64,000 nucleotides of DNA from positions 2,294,001 through 2,358,000 of the forward strand of contig NZ_AP023179.1 in the NCBI RefSeq assembly GCF_013426915.1, in the 5' to 3' direction. This document shows positions 8,980-21,116 of the stretch, piece after piece. Both the position numbers and the translations under genes were made by a program. The DNA is from Paraburkholderia sp. PGU19 (GTDB lineage Bacteria; Pseudomonadota; Gammaproteobacteria; Burkholderiales; Burkholderiaceae). Position 1 is the first letter of the stretch; each line of letters begins with the position of its first letter. Below the pieces are notes generated by a model. It was not told the DNA's origin, searched no databases, and saw nothing but the letters and a program-made list of their open reading frames with translations.

Positions 8980-10032
8980 CTACGCGAGTTCCGAGTGCGT
9001 TTGGTCGGTCGTCTCGACGACCAGAAGCCCGGCCCGCAATCCCGGCTTCACCGTCGCGTTCGGAAACACGATGCGCTCCTCGTCATGGCGCACGACATAG
9101 CGATAATCGCCATCGCGCGCGAGCACCGTATCGCGCGTGAAGGCCGTGAAATTGGCCACATCTTTTGCGAGCAGCAACTCGAACGAATCGCTTTGCTTGG
9201 TGATCTGATCGATGACGGTAAAGACACGCGGCAGCGGCAAGGAAGCATCGCCAGGCTCGCCGGCAATCAGCTGGCGCAACGCTGCATTGGCAGAGGCAAA
9301 CCGCGCAAGATCGTTCTGCCCAAAGGGGCGAACCTTCCCAAGCTCCAGCGTGCAGGCATCCGCGCCACACATTTCGGCGGTGAAATGCGAGTACGTATTG
9401 CCTTTGGTGGTGTGCAACAGCACAGCCGCAATCCGCGCATCGCGCAGCCATTCGAACATCGCGCGCGACAGCGGCGCGCCCGTATGCGGCAGCAGCGCGA
9501 ACTGCTCGAACACGGAAGCGCGAATCGCCGTATGCAGATCGACATGCCATCGCGCGCCGGGCGCATCGGATGCCCCGGCGAAAAACTGCTGCGCGATGCG
9601 CTCCAGCGCCACTGCACGCGGCGCCTCATGACTCGCGGACAACTGCGCATGACGCCCGCTGAACAGCCGGTTCAGATCGTCGTCGATATAACGGCACGAC
9701 TCGCGCATCGCCTGCACGTTGCCGAGGATCACCAGCAACCGGCAAGCAAGTGCAGCGCGTCCCTGTGCGATGTCGCGCACCACGAACGACAACAGTTCGA
9801 TCGGCGCAGTCTCGTCGCCGTGAATGCCCGCCGACGCCAGCACGCTGCGTCCAACGCCCTCCACCAACCCGGCCGGCTCGAACCGCAGCACACCGTCGTC
9901 GATCCATGTCCAACGCACACCGTTCGCGCACACGCCTTCACGCGCATCGTGGGCGGGCCGATGGCCGGCCAGCGTGAACGCGAGGAAATCGTCGAGCATC
10001 GCCGGCACGGACGGATCAGCGCTGGAAGTCAT
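8980..10032 (-). CDS. astE: Succinylglutamate desuccinylase
   Basis: Last enzyme of the arginine succinyltransferase pathway; hydrolyses N-succinylglutamate to succinate and glutamate. 350 aa, normal for the family. The zinc carboxypeptidase-like motif [14 protein letters not shown] supplies the His and Glu ligands, with [26 protein letters not shown] after it and a later His in [10 protein letters not shown]. Its ATG at 10032 lies inside the end of astB (17 nt overlap), so it is translationally coupled as the final gene of the ast operon. It faces the broken mdtP with only an 18 bp gap and no visible terminator. Confidence 0.96.
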   Translation of the reverse strand: MTSSADPSVPAMLDDFLAFTLAGHRPAHDAREGVCANGVRWTWIDDGVLRFEPAGLVEGVGRSVLASAGIHGDETAPIELLSFVVRDIAQGRAALACRLLVILGNVQAMRESCRYIDDDLNRLFSGRHAQLSASHEAPRAVALERIAQQFFAGASDAPGARWHVDLHTAIRASVFEQFALLPHTGAPLSRAMFEWLRDARIAAVLLHTTKGNTYSHFTAEMCGADACTLELGKVRPFGQNDLARFASANAALRQLIAGEPGDASLPLPRVFTVIDQITKQSDSFELLLAKDVANFTAFTRDTVLARDGDYRYVVRHDEERIVFPNATVKPGLRAGLLVVETTDQTHSELA

Positions 10033-11365
10033 ACAGCGAACCCAGACCGAGAATCTGCGTCAGTTCATCGAGTGCCGTGCGCGATTCAACCAGCAGTTTC
10101 GGATCGGCGAGATCGGTCGGCGCGAGACGGTCGCGATAGTGCGTGTCGATCCAGGTATCGAGACGCGTGAAGAGCTTGTCATCGATCCACACGCCCGGCG
10201 TCACCCCACCCCGCTCCGCCTCGTTCAGCACGACCCGCAAGCGCAGGCAGGCCGGGCCGCCGCCATTCTTCATGCTCTCGCGCAGATCGAACACCAGCAC
10301 GTCGTCGATGGGCGCCGTGCTGGCGACCAGTTCGTCGAGATAAGCCGCCACGCGCGGATTCTCACGGGACTCCTGCGGCACGACCAGCACCTGCTTGCTA
10401 TGCGTTCCGTCGTTGAGCAACAGCAACTGGCTGTTGAACAGATACGACGACACGGCATCGGCGACGCTCACCTGCGCGTCCGGCACTTCGATGACGTTGA
10501 ACTCGCCATTGAGCTTCGAGAGCTTCGAACGCAGTTCGTCGTACACGGCCTTCTGCTCGACGAACGCAAGCTGATGGCAAAACAGCGTGCGCGCATTGCC
10601 GACCGCGATCACGTCGTTATGGAACACGCCTGCATCGATGACTTCGGGCGTCTGTTGCGCGTACACGGTCGCGTCGTCGGCAAGACCGTGACGATGCGCA
10701 ACCGCGCGGCTCGCCTCGAAGGTCTGACGCGCCGGATAGCGCTTCGGCTCCGGACCGCGGCGATATTCGCTGCGTCCGTACACGAAGAACTCTACGCCCT
10801 TCGCGCCATATTCCGCGCAAAAACGCGTGTGGTTCGCCGCGCCTTCGTCGCCGAGCGCGGGCGTGCCGGGCAATGCCTCATGCACGACGAAGCGCGACGG
10901 GTCGGCGAAAATCGCGCGCAGCGTGCGGCGCGTCGCTTCATGCTCGATCGCGCGATGCAGCTTGCTGGTCAGGTTCGCGGGCGTGAAATGCACGCGGCCA
11001 TCCTGCGTATCCGCCGACGGGCTGACCGTCGCGGCATTCGCCGTCCACATCGCCGATGCCGAACTCGCCGCCGCGAGCAGTTCCGGCGCGTTCTTCGCGA
11101 CACGCTCGATCACGCTCGCGTCATCGCCGGAAAAACCGAGCTCGCGCAGCAGGCGGATCGACGGACGCTCCTGCGGCGGCAGCACGCCCTGCTTGAAACC
11201 GAGGTCCGCAAGCTGCTTCATCTTGCGCAGGCCCTGCTTGGCAGCGGCCTTCGGGTTCGCGATGGACTTGTCGTTGTTCTGCGACGCGACGTTGCCGAAC
11301 GACAGTCCCGCGTAGTTGTGGGTCGGTCCGACAAGTCCGTCGAAATTGGCTTCAGTGGCTTGCAT
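10016..11365 (-). CDS. astB: N-succinylarginine dihydrolase
   Basis: Converts N2-succinylarginine to N2-succinylornithine, two ammonia and CO2, the second step of the pathway. 449 aa, full length. The pentein-fold start [21 protein letters not shown] is diagnostic, and the catalytic cysteine lies in [13 protein letters not shown] near the C-terminus. A ribosome site AAGGAT precedes the ATG. The gene starts 9 bp after astD ends and overlaps astE by 17 nt. Confidence 0.97.
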   Translation of the reverse strand: MQATEANFDGLVGPTHNYAGLSFGNVASQNNDKSIANPKAAAKQGLRKMKQLADLGFKQGVLPPQERPSIRLLRELGFSGDDASVIERVAKNAPELLAAASSASAMWTANAATVSPSADTQDGRVHFTPANLTSKLHRAIEHEATRRTLRAIFADPSRFVVHEALPGTPALGDEGAANHTRFCAEYGAKGVEFFVYGRSEYRRGPEPKRYPARQTFEASRAVAHRHGLADDATVYAQQTPEVIDAGVFHNDVIAVGNARTLFCHQLAFVEQKAVYDELRSKLSKLNGEFNVIEVPDAQVSVADAVSSYLFNSQLLLLNDGTHSKQVLVVPQESRENPRVAAYLDELVASTAPIDDVLVFDLRESMKNGGGPACLRLRVVLNEAERGGVTPGVWIDDKLFTRLDTWIDTHYRDRLAPTDLADPKLLVESRTALDELTQILGLGSLYDFQR

Positions 11366-11374
11366 CGTCGATCC

Positions 11375-13868
<2,494 letters not shown>

Positions 13869-13872
<4 letters not shown>

Positions 13873-14921
13873 TGTGCTTCTCCCGTGGTGTGTGTCGGTT
13901 CCTGCTGATGCAGCGGCACGCAGCGCACCGTATCGCCGTCCTGCACATCGAGCGCATGGCGCGCGGCAGCCAGCAGCGGCGCGCCGCCTTCCGTCTGTGC
14001 GGGCAGATCCGCGAGCACGCAGCGGAATTCGCCCGGTTTGTTGCTTGCGATCAGATACGTCGCGCCCTGTTGCGCCGACGCCTCGTGCACGGTGCGCGTC
14101 TCGTTGCGCTTCACGCACGCGCTGCGTTCGATTTGAGCGGTCAGCACGGGGCCCGCATCGAAGATATCGACGTAGCGGTCCGTCTCGAAGCCTTCTTCCA
14201 TGTGGATGTCGTACGCTAGCAGCGCCTTTTCGTCGGGCTCGCCGAGTACGCGCTGCGCAGCTTCGGGCAGCAGCGGCACGTAGATCGGATAGCTCGGCAT
14301 CACTTCCGCGATGAACGTGCTGCTGCGGCCGCCCGACTGCACTTCGATATCGGCGAAATTGCGGCCGAAGAACTTGCGGCCCACGGCTTCCCAGAACGGC
14401 GACACGCCCGTATCGTCCGTCACGCCGAGCAGCAGCGAGAACACTTCGGACGTGAAGCGCTTGCGGTTCGCGGCGATATACATCATCCGGGCGCGCGACA
14501 TCAGATGCGCGGCGGCATCGCCGCGCATCGCCGGGTCGATGTAGAAACCGGCGAGACGGCTCTTGCCCGTCAGTTCATGCGACATCGTCAGCGCGTGAAT
14601 CTTGCGGTTCACGTGCAGTTCGCGCGACGCGTGAATCAGCGCGTCGTTGCGGAACACGTAGAACGGTTCCGAATAACCCGCTGCCGCGACGATGCTCGAC
14701 GTGCCGTGCAGCTTGCCCGTCTCGCTGTCTTCCAGCACGAAGAGATAGAACTCTTCGCCCGGAAAATCGACTTCCGCGCGAAACGAGTCCTCCGACAACG
14801 CGACGCGCGCCTCCAGCGCGCGCCGGTCGTGCGGCAGCGAGTGCAGCACGGGCTGCGCGTTGCGCGCCATCTGTTGCAAGGCGTCGAGATCGGCCAGGCG
14901 GCCAGGGCGGACGAAGAGCAT
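13869..14921 (-). CDS. aruF: Arginine/ornithine N-succinyltransferase, alpha subunit
   Basis: Paralogue of the downstream beta subunit (350 aa), with the same blocks: MLFVRPGRLADLDALQQMA, FYVFRNDALIHASRELHVN, GFYIDPAMRGDAAAHLMSRARMM, FWEAVGRKFFGRNFADIEV and FIAEVMPSYPIYVPLLP. Together the pair catalyses the committing step of aerobic arginine catabolism. The gene lies 28 bp after astC and overlaps aruG by 4 nt, consistent with an equimolar heteromer. The ribosome site is weak (ACGAGACC). Confidence 0.95.
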
Positions 14922-14949
14922 CGTGGTCTCGTGTAATGTGGCTTGCGGA

Positions 14950-16179
14950 TTACTTGGCCAGCGCCGTTGCGCCGACGACTTCCTCGATCGCCTTTTCGAA
15001 GCGCGCGAGACCTTCGTTCATGTCGTCGGCGGAAATGATCAGCGACGGCGCGAAGCGCAGCACGTCGGGGCCTGCCATCAGCATGATCACGCCATGCTTG
15101 CCGGCTGCCGTGACGAAGTCTTTCGCGCGGCCCTTGTAGGCTTCCGTGAGTTCCATGCCGATCAGCAGACCCTTGCCTCGCACGTCCTTGAAGATACCAA
15201 AGCGCTCGTTGATCTTCGCGAGCGTCGCCTTGAACTGTTCGCTGCGTGCGCGCACGCCTTCCAGCAGTTTCGGGTCGCTGACGAGATCGACCACTTTCAG
15301 CGCGATGGCCGTCGCGAGCGGATTGCCGCCGTACGTGGTGCCATGCACGCCGACCTTGAAGTGCGCGGCGAGTTCGTTCGTGGTCAGCATCGCGCCGATC
15401 GGGAAGCCGTTGCCGAGCGCCTTCGCGGTGGTCAGGATGTCGGGCGTCACGCCCGTGTCCTGATACGCATAAAAGAAGCCCGTACGGCCGACGCCCGTTT
15501 GCACTTCGTCGAAAATCAGCAGTGCGTTGTGCTGGTTGCAGGCTTCGCGCAACGCCTTCAGGAACGCGGGATCGGCGGGGATCACGCCGCCCTCGCCCTG
15601 CACCGGCTCGACGATTACCGCGCAGGTTTTCGGGCCGATCGCGGCGCGCGCCGCTTCGATATCGTTGTAAGGCAGGTGTTTGATTCCGGCGGGCACGGGG
15701 CCGAAGCCTTCCGAGTATTTTGGCTGTCCGCCGACGCTGACCGTGAAGAACGTGCGGCCGTGGAACGACTGGGTGAACGAGACGATTTCGTCCTTCTGTG
15801 CGCCGTGGCGGTCGAAGGCGACGCGGCGCGCGAGTTTCAGGGCGGCTTCGTTGGCTTCCGCGCCGGAGTTCGCGAAGAATGCGCGGTCGGCGAAGGTGAG
15901 TTCTTCGAGGCGTTTTGCGAGGCGCAGGACGGGTTCGTTCGTGTAACCGTTACCGATATGCCACAGCTTGGCACCCTGATCGTGCAGAACCTTCAGCAGT
16001 TCGGGATGCGCGTGGCCCAGCGCCGTGACGGCGATGCCGCCTGCGAAGTCGATGTAGTCCTTGCCTTGCGTGTCCCATACGCGGGAGCCGGCGGCGCGGT
16101 CCGGTACGAAAGACGCTGGCGCGAAGACGGGGACCATGACTTCGTCGAAAGTCTGGCGGGTGACATTTTGGTCGTGCAT
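14950..16179 (-). CDS. astC: Succinylornithine / acetylornithine aminotransferase
   Basis: Class III PLP aminotransferase moving the delta-amino group of N2-succinylornithine to 2-oxoglutarate; homologues (AruC/ArgD) also use acetylornithine. The preferred start is the ATG at 16179 ([17 protein letters not shown]), with GAGG 7 bp upstream; an in-frame ATG at 16203 is possible. Family motifs: [49 protein letters not shown] and the PLP lysine in [14 protein letters not shown]. It is the first gene of the catabolic operon, preceded by a repeat-rich 0.5 kb stretch rather than by a normal promoter region. Confidence 0.95.
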   Translation of the reverse strand: MHDQNVTRQTFDEVMVPVFAPASFVPDRAAGSRVWDTQGKDYIDFAGGIAVTALGHAHPELLKVLHDQGAKLWHIGNGYTNEPVLRLAKRLEELTFADRAFFANSGAEANEAALKLARRVAFDRHGAQKDEIVSFTQSFHGRTFFTVSVGGQPKYSEGFGPVPAGIKHLPYNDIEAARAAIGPKTCAVIVEPVQGEGGVIPADPAFLKALREACNQHNALLIFDEVQTGVGRTGFFYAYQDTGVTPDILTTAKALGNGFPIGAMLTTNELAAHFKVGVHGTTYGGNPLATAIALKVVDLVSDPKLLEGVRARSEQFKATLAKINERFGIFKDVRGKGLLIGMELTEAYKGRAKDFVTAAGKHGVIMLMAGPDVLRFAPSLIISADDMNEGLARFEKAIEEVVGATALAK

Positions 16180-16259
16180 GGCGGGGCCTCGGGGTTTGGT
16201 CACTTTGACGGTTCTTAGTTTAGGTGACAGTGGGCGGGGCGTCTTGCGTGGAAGCGACG

Positions 16260-16713
16260 GGTTCTTTTTTTATGTCTGCGACGCTTGGGGTGGGTTCGGG
16301 GTTTTTGTTGGCTTGCGGCGATGGGTGGTTTGCCGGATTTTTTGCGGGTATCCGGTTTGTGCCTTCGCGGCGCGGGCAATGCCGTTTTGGTCTTTGCGCT
16401 GGTATCCGCGGTTTGCCCTCGCGCTTCAGGCGTTGCCGGGCGGTGTTTTGGTCTTTGCGCTGGCATCCGCGGTTTGCCTTCGCGCTTCAAGCGTTGCCGG
16501 GCGGTGTTTTGGTCTTTGCGCTGGCATCCGCGATGCGTTAGCGTGCTTCAAGCGTCGCCCCTGTGCGGGGCAACGCGTGAGGCACGAAGGCAAAGCGCGG
16601 ATGCCAGCGCAAAGGCAAACACACCGCGCCGGAGCCCGCGCAGCAAACACCGTAACGCGGATGCCGCGCAAACACCAGCAAACCGCCCCAGCGTCGCAAG
16701 ACAAAAAAGAAAA
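16260..16713. repeat. Palindromic dispersed repeat element, copy A (between the regulator gene and astC)
   Basis: The whole gap between the regulator stop and astC is a GC-rich, imperfectly palindromic element. Its left end (TTCTTTTTTTATGTCTGCG then ACGCTTGGGG) is mirrored at the right end (CCCCAGCGTCGC then AAGACAAAAAAGAAAAC). The centre is the stem-loop GCCCC-TGTGC-GGGGC at 16557-16571. Related sequence occurs at 33.4-35.4 kb and at the right end of the window. The astC promoter must lie inside or just beside it, or the ast genes are read through from the regulator operon. Confidence 0.8.
16391..16556 (+). repeat. 61 bp tandem repeat, nearly three units
   Basis: Units begin TCTTTGCGCTGG at 16391, 16452 and 16513, a strict 61 bp period. 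Each contains TGGCATCCGCG, a GCTTCAAGCGTTGCCGGGCG-like block and GTGTTTTGG. The third unit diverges after about 20 nt and runs into the central stem-loop. A more degenerate partial unit precedes the array (from about 16330). The period is too long, and the units lack spacers, for CRISPR. Confidence 0.85.
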
Positions 16714-17769
16714 CTAACCCTCTTGATCCGGCGGCTCGATCATCGCCGCGGGCCGCGGCTCGCTAATAGCCGCATTGGCACCACTGCCATGCTGCTTCTC
16801 AATGAAATTCCTACGCTCCTCACGCGGCGTAACCCCAAACTTCTCCCGATAAGCATTAGAAAAATGCGCAGCAGAAGAAAACCCACACGCGAGACTAATC
16901 TGCACAACAGACTTGCTAGTCCGCTGCAACTGCGTCCGCGCCTTCGCGAGGCGCAAACCCAGGTAATACTTCGAAGGCATTGACCCAAGATATTGCCGAA
17001 ACAGCCGCTCCAACTGCCGGCGCGAAACGCCAACAAGCCCAGCTATCTCATCCGAAGTCAGCGGATCTTCAATATTCGCTTCCATCAACAGCAAAGCATC
17101 ATTCAGCCGAGGATGCCGCTCGCCCGGCGCCGTCACGAACGGAATCCGCTGACGCTCCTCACCGGACCGCAGCACGCCAACGCCTAAAGTATCGGCGATA
17201 CGGTCCGCCAGCTCCGGCCCATGCTCCCGCCCAATCATCGCCAGCATGAAATCAACCGTCGCCTGCCCACCCGCGCAGGTCGCCCGATCACGATCGATCT
17301 CGAAGATCTGCTGCGTAACGATCGACCGCTCGAATTGCTCCGTGAACTGCTGATACGTCTCCCAGTTCACGCTCACCCGATAGCCGGACAATTGCCCCGC
17401 CATGGCCAGCCACCACACGCCGTGGTGAATCCCCGTCACAAGCGGCGTACGCTGCCCAACCCGCGACAGGCTAGCAAGAAACAACCGGTAATCCGCAAAC
17501 TGCTGAAAGCGCTCACTAACGATAATCAGCCAGTCGCACGAAATCGCATCGCCGAATGCGGCATCGGCGGGCCATTGCGCGCCGCCCGCGAGGGGAACCG
17601 GCCGGCCGTCCCACGAGCACACCTGCCAGCGGTACAACGCGCGGCCATCGATCTCATTGGCAAGATTCAACGCATCGACGATAGGCCCCACGCCCGACAT
17701 CGAAACGGGGGGCAACGCGACAATCGCGACCTGAGTCGTGCGTGCCGGACTGGACGACGGACGTGGCAT
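16714..17769 (-). CDS. argR: GlxA-family AraC-type transcriptional regulator (ArgR-like)
   Basis: 351 aa. Residues 12-190 form a DJ-1/PfpI-like domain (VAIVALPPVSMSGVGPIVDAL ... GIHHGVWWLAMAGQLSG); residues 225-320 form two AraC helix-turn-helices (LTSDEIAGLVGVSRRQLERLF and SVVQISLACGFSSAAHFSNAY). This is the architecture of Pseudomonas ArgR, the activator of arginine uptake and the aru/ast operon. It is placed between the hisQMP importer genes and astC, which supports that role. The gene begins 24 bp after hisP, so it is likely the last gene of the importer operon and may control both units. Its stop codon abuts the T-rich edge of the repeat element. Confidence 0.88.
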   Translation of the reverse strand: MPRPSSSPARTTQVAIVALPPVSMSGVGPIVDALNLANEIDGRALYRWQVCSWDGRPVPLAGGAQWPADAAFGDAISCDWLIIVSERFQQFADYRLFLASLSRVGQRTPLVTGIHHGVWWLAMAGQLSGYRVSVNWETYQQFTEQFERSIVTQQIFEIDRDRATCAGGQATVDFMLAMIGREHGPELADRIADTLGVGVLRSGEERQRIPFVTAPGERHPRLNDALLLMEANIEDPLTSDEIAGLVGVSRRQLERLFRQYLGSMPSKYYLGLRLAKARTQLQRTSKSVVQISLACGFSSAAHFSNAYREKFGVTPREERRNFIEKQHGSGANAAISEPRPAAMIEPPDQEG

Positions 17770-17793
17770 TAACGTGTGCTGCAGGGCGCCGGA

Positions 17794-18585
17794 TTACTTC
17801 AGGCTGCCCGACAGGAACTGCTTGAGCCGCTCGCTCTTCGGCGTGGCCAGCACCTCGGACGGCACGCCCTCTTCCTCCGTGCGTCCCTGATGCAGGAACA
17901 TCACATGGTTCGACACGTTGCGCGCAAAACCCATTTCGTGCGTCACGACGATCATCGTGCGGCCTTCTTCGGCGAGCTTCTGCATCACCTTCAACACTTC
18001 GCCGACCAGTTCGGGATCGAGCGCGGAAGTCGGCTCGTCGAACAGCATCACGTCCGGGTTCATCGCCAGCGCGCGCGCAATCGCCACACGCTGCTGCTGC
18101 CCGCCCGACAAATGCGACGGGTATTGCTTCTCCAGACGCGGAGCAAGACCGACCTTCTCCAGATACTCGCGCGCGCGGTCTTCGGCTTCCTTGCGCGACA
18201 GGCCGAGCACGTGAATCGGCGCTTCGACCACGTTTTCCAGCACGTTCATGTGTGCCCACAAATTGAAGTGCTGGAACACCATCGCGAGCTTCGTGCGGAT
18301 GCGCTGCAGCTGCTTGTGATCCGCGACCTCGAAGTTGCCGTGACGATCGACCTTCGTGCGCACCGCCTCGCCATCGACGACGATCTGCCCGGCGTTCGGC
18401 CGCTCGAGAAAATTGATGCAGCGCAGGAACGTACTCTTGCCCGACCCGCTCGCACCGATGATGCTGATCACGTCGCCCTTGTTGGCATTCAGCGAGACGC
18501 CCTTCAGCACTTCGTTATCGCCATAGCGCTTGTGGATGTCCTGCACGGCGAGCTTGCAGGCTTCCGTTTGAGTCGTGTGGAGCAA
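17794..18585 (-). CDS. hisP: Basic amino-acid ABC transporter, ATP-binding protein
   Basis: 263 aa ATPase of the polar amino-acid family (HisP/ArtP/AotP). Walker [10 protein letters not shown] is at residues 44-52; the signature is [15 protein letters not shown]; Walker B is [12 protein letters not shown]; the switch His lies in [12 protein letters not shown]. It powers uptake through HisM and HisQ. It starts 63 bp after hisM and ends 24 bp before the regulator gene. Substrate (arginine/ornithine/lysine/histidine) is inferred from the ast neighbourhood. Confidence 0.93.
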   Translation of the reverse strand: MLHTTQTEACKLAVQDIHKRYGDNEVLKGVSLNANKGDVISIIGASGSGKSTFLRCINFLERPNAGQIVVDGEAVRTKVDRHGNFEVADHKQLQRIRTKLAMVFQHFNLWAHMNVLENVVEAPIHVLGLSRKEAEDRAREYLEKVGLAPRLEKQYPSHLSGGQQQRVAIARALAMNPDVMLFDEPTSALDPELVGEVLKVMQKLAEEGRTMIVVTHEMGFARNVSNHVMFLHQGRTEEEGVPSEVLATPKSERLKQFLSGSLK

Positions 18586-18648
18586 GATGCTCTCCCAGAG
18601 TGAAGACGGGTGAAACGGATGCTGACGTGTAGTCGGGTCGCTGCGCGG

Positions 18649-19362
18649 TCAATGCCCGCGCACGGCCAGATACGCGAGCCAGTGGCGCTCGGCGCGCCGG
18701 AACAACGCAACCAGCGCGAACGATACAGCAAGATAAATCAGTGCCGCGAGTCCGAAGGCCTCGAACGAACGGTACGTCGCGGAGTTCGCATCGCGTGCGA
18801 CCTTCAGCACGTCGGGCACGGTGGCCGTGAAGGCGACGGTGGTCGCGTGCAGCATCAGGATCACTTCGTTACTGTACAACGGCAGCGCGCGGCGCAGCGC
18901 GGACGGTATCACAATCCGCCGGTACATCGTGAACCAGCTCATGCCATAGGCGCGCGCGGCTTCCACTTCGCCATGCGAGGTCGCGCGAATCGCGCCTGCG
19001 AAGATCTCCGTGGTGTACGCGCAGGTGTTCAACGCGAACGCGAGAATCGCGCAGTGAAACCCGCTGCGGAAGAACGAATCGAGCAGCGCATGCGAGCGCA
19101 CGAACTCGAGGCTGTACATGCCCGTGTAGATCAGCAGCAGTTGCACATAGAGCGGCGTGCCGCGAAACACGTAGGTGTAGAGGCGCACGGGCGTCGACAG
19201 CCAGCGCTTCCTCGATACCCGCGCGACGGCTAGCGGAATCGACGCCACGAAGCCGATGCCGATCGATGCGACCAGCAGCCACAACGTGACGGCAAGACCC
19301 GAGATACGCTGCCCGTCCCAATAGAGGAACGCGCGCCAGAACTGGTTGAGAATGTCGATCAT
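18649..19362 (-). CDS. hisM: Basic amino-acid ABC transporter permease HisM
   Basis: 237 aa inner-membrane permease with an N-terminal hydrophobic stretch (ISGLAVTLWLLVASIGIGFVA) and the type 1 permease loop YTTEIFAGAIRATSHGEVEAARAYGMS (EAA motif). A GGAGACGACC ribosome site precedes the ATG. It pairs with HisQ as a heterodimer and contacts HisP through the EAA loop. The gap to hisQ is 25 bp. Confidence 0.92.
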   Translation of the reverse strand: MIDILNQFWRAFLYWDGQRISGLAVTLWLLVASIGIGFVASIPLAVARVSRKRWLSTPVRLYTYVFRGTPLYVQLLLIYTGMYSLEFVRSHALLDSFFRSGFHCAILAFALNTCAYTTEIFAGAIRATSHGEVEAARAYGMSWFTMYRRIVIPSALRRALPLYSNEVILMLHATTVAFTATVPDVLKVARDANSATYRSFEAFGLAALIYLAVSFALVALFRRAERHWLAYLAVRGH

Positions 19363-19387
19363 GGTCGTCTCCTGCGCGTGGCGCGAA

Positions 19388-20077
19388 TTAGAGTTCGGCG
19401 TGTCGAACGCCGATCGAATAGCGCTTCTCCAGCCAGATCAGCACGAGGTTCGACACGGTCGTGATGGCCAGATAGATCGCCGCGGCAACGAGGATGAAGA
19501 AGAACATGTTGAAGGTGCTCTTGCCGGCGTCCTGCGCGGCCTTGACGACATCGGCGAGTCCGATGATCGACACCAGCGCCGTCGCCTTCACGAGCACCTG
19601 CCAGTTGTTGCCGATGCCCGGCAGCGCAAAGCGCATCATCTGCGGGAACAGGATGCGCGCGAACACGCGCGCCCCGCTCATGCCGTACGCCGCGCCCGCT
19701 TCGAGCTGGCCGCGCGGCACGGCGAGAAACGCGCCGCGAAACGTCTCGGTGAAGTACGCGCCGTAGATGAAGCCGAGCGTGAGCACGCCCGCGACGAACG
19801 GGTCGATGTCGAATTGCGGCAGGTTCAACGCATCGGTCAGATTGTTGACGGCGATCTGGATGCTGTAGAACAGCAGCAGCATCAGCACGAGATCCGGCAC
19901 CGAGCGGATCAGCGTCGTGTATCCCGTCGCGATCGCGCGCATCGGCCGGTTGAGCGACAGCTTCGCCGCCGCGCCGATCAGGCCGAGCACGACGGCCGTC
20001 GCCAGAGACAGAACCGACAGTTCGATCGTCTTGATCGTGCCGTCGAGGAGCACCGGGCCAAAGCCATATAAGAACAC
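19388..20077 (-). CDS. hisQ: Basic amino-acid ABC transporter permease HisQ (GTG start)
   Basis: 229 aa permease with EAA loop TFRGAFLAVPRGQLEAGAAYGMSG and several membrane helices (LDGTIKTIELSVLSLATAV, DLVLMLLLFYSIQIAVNNL). The start chosen is GTG at 20077 because AAAGGAGA lies 5-12 nt upstream and the protein then begins MFLYGFGPVLLDGTIKT, as in homologues. Longer frames lack this site. It is the first gene of hisQ-hisM-hisP-argR. Unusually, no binding-protein gene precedes it; the nearest candidate is at the left edge of the window. Confidence 0.92.
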   Translation of the reverse strand: MFLYGFGPVLLDGTIKTIELSVLSLATAVVLGLIGAAAKLSLNRPMRAIATGYTTLIRSVPDLVLMLLLFYSIQIAVNNLTDALNLPQFDIDPFVAGVLTLGFIYGAYFTETFRGAFLAVPRGQLEAGAAYGMSGARVFARILFPQMMRFALPGIGNNWQVLVKATALVSIIGLADVVKAAQDAGKSTFNMFFFILVAAAIYLAITTVSNLVLIWLEKRYSIGVRHAEL

Positions 20078-20488
20078 GCGTGTCTCCTTTGAGGTTATCC
20101 GGAAAGCCGCAACGAACTGCGGCATGGCGCGGATACTCGCAAGCAAAAATAATTTGCTCAAACCGGGACATGCGCTTGTTGTGCATCGCAACATCGGCGA
20201 AGGCGCCGCATGGCGGGCGTTGGACGCCCGGTATAGCGGGCGCTATCTGTTTGTAAGCGGATGGCACGCACGCTGCAGGTGCGGCGAATTCGCAAGTTTG
20301 CGGTCGCTTTTTCGATAGACGCGCGAAGCCGCCTGCATGCTCGCAAACCCGCGCCGACTGGGGCTTTCCCTGAAAGACAGGAGCACGCGATGCTGCCAGG
20401 CGATTCCCATCCACGCCGTCCGGAAGCACACGCGTTAGACTGGCTTCTCCCTTCCGACACCCGACGCTTCCGCGACAAGGATCGCCGC
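20078..20488. other. Divergent intergenic region upstream of hisQ and the methyltransferase gene
   Basis: About 410 bp expected to hold the promoter of the hisQMP-argR operon (leftward) and of the methyltransferase gene (rightward). A short stem, CGGGCGT-TGG-ACGCCCG, is at 20214-20230. An AT-rich patch near 20140-20160 (GCAAAAATAATTTGC) is the best place for the hisQ promoter. I see no gene. Confidence 0.45.
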
Positions 20489-21097
20489 ATGACACTTCGC
20501 CCCGACTCCACGACGCTCGACGCCTACACCCACGACGCCGCCCGCTACTCGCGCGAATGGCTCGACCAGCCGCCGCCCGACGACATGTACGCGCTGTGGG
20601 AAAACCATCTGCTGCCGACGGGCAAGACGGCCGATGTCGGCTGCGGCAACGGGCGCGACGCCGCGTGGCTCGCGGACCGTGGGTATCGGGTGACGGGGTT
20701 CGATGCGTCGGCGGGTTTGCTCGACGAAGCGCGGCGGCTCTATCCGCAGATTGCGTTTCGCACGGCGACGTTGCCGTCGCTCGCCGAGATCGACGAGCAG
20801 TTCGACAACGTGGTCTGCGAAACCGTGCTGATGCATCTGCCCGTCGACGCGATCACCGATGCCGTCGACAACCTCGTGCGCATCCTGCGGCCCAATGGCA
20901 TGCTGTATCTGTCGTGGCGCGTGACGGAAGGCGTGGACGCGCGCCAGCCGGATGGACGGCTTTACTCGGCGTTCGAGCCGTCGCTCGTCACGGACGCGCT
21001 GACCAGCTGCGTGATCCTGTTCGCCGACGACACGACGAGCGCCAGTTCCGGCAAACGCGTGTGCCGCATCATCGCGGCGAAGCGGTCCGAGGACTGA
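20489..21097 (+). CDS. SAM-dependent class I methyltransferase
   Basis: 202 aa protein with the Rossmann SAM-binding motif I TADVGCGNGRDAAWLADRG at about residues 47-65, motif II GFDASAGLLDEA, and ETVLMHLPVDAI plus LVRILRPNGMLYLSW further on, the UbiE/Methyltransf_11 pattern. The start at 20489 is supported by AAGGA 8 nt upstream; the open frame extends further but without signals. Substrate unknown. It stands alone, convergent with the patatin-like gene 19 bp away. Confidence 0.85.
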   Translation: MTLRPDSTTLDAYTHDAARYSREWLDQPPPDDMYALWENHLLPTGKTADVGCGNGRDAAWLADRGYRVTGFDASAGLLDEARRLYPQIAFRTATLPSLAEIDEQFDNVVCETVLMHLPVDAITDAVDNLVRILRPNGMLYLSWRVTEGVDARQPDGRLYSAFEPSLVTDALTSCVILFADDTTSASSGKRVCRIIAAKRSED

Positions 21098-21116
21098 GCG
21101 CGCATCGGGTCACATT

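Noticed and set aside
16391..16556. Possible CRISPR array (regular 61 bp periodicity)
   Set aside because: Units are contiguous without variable spacers, too long for CRISPR repeats, and related sequences occur elsewhere as palindromic intergenic repeats; no cas genes.
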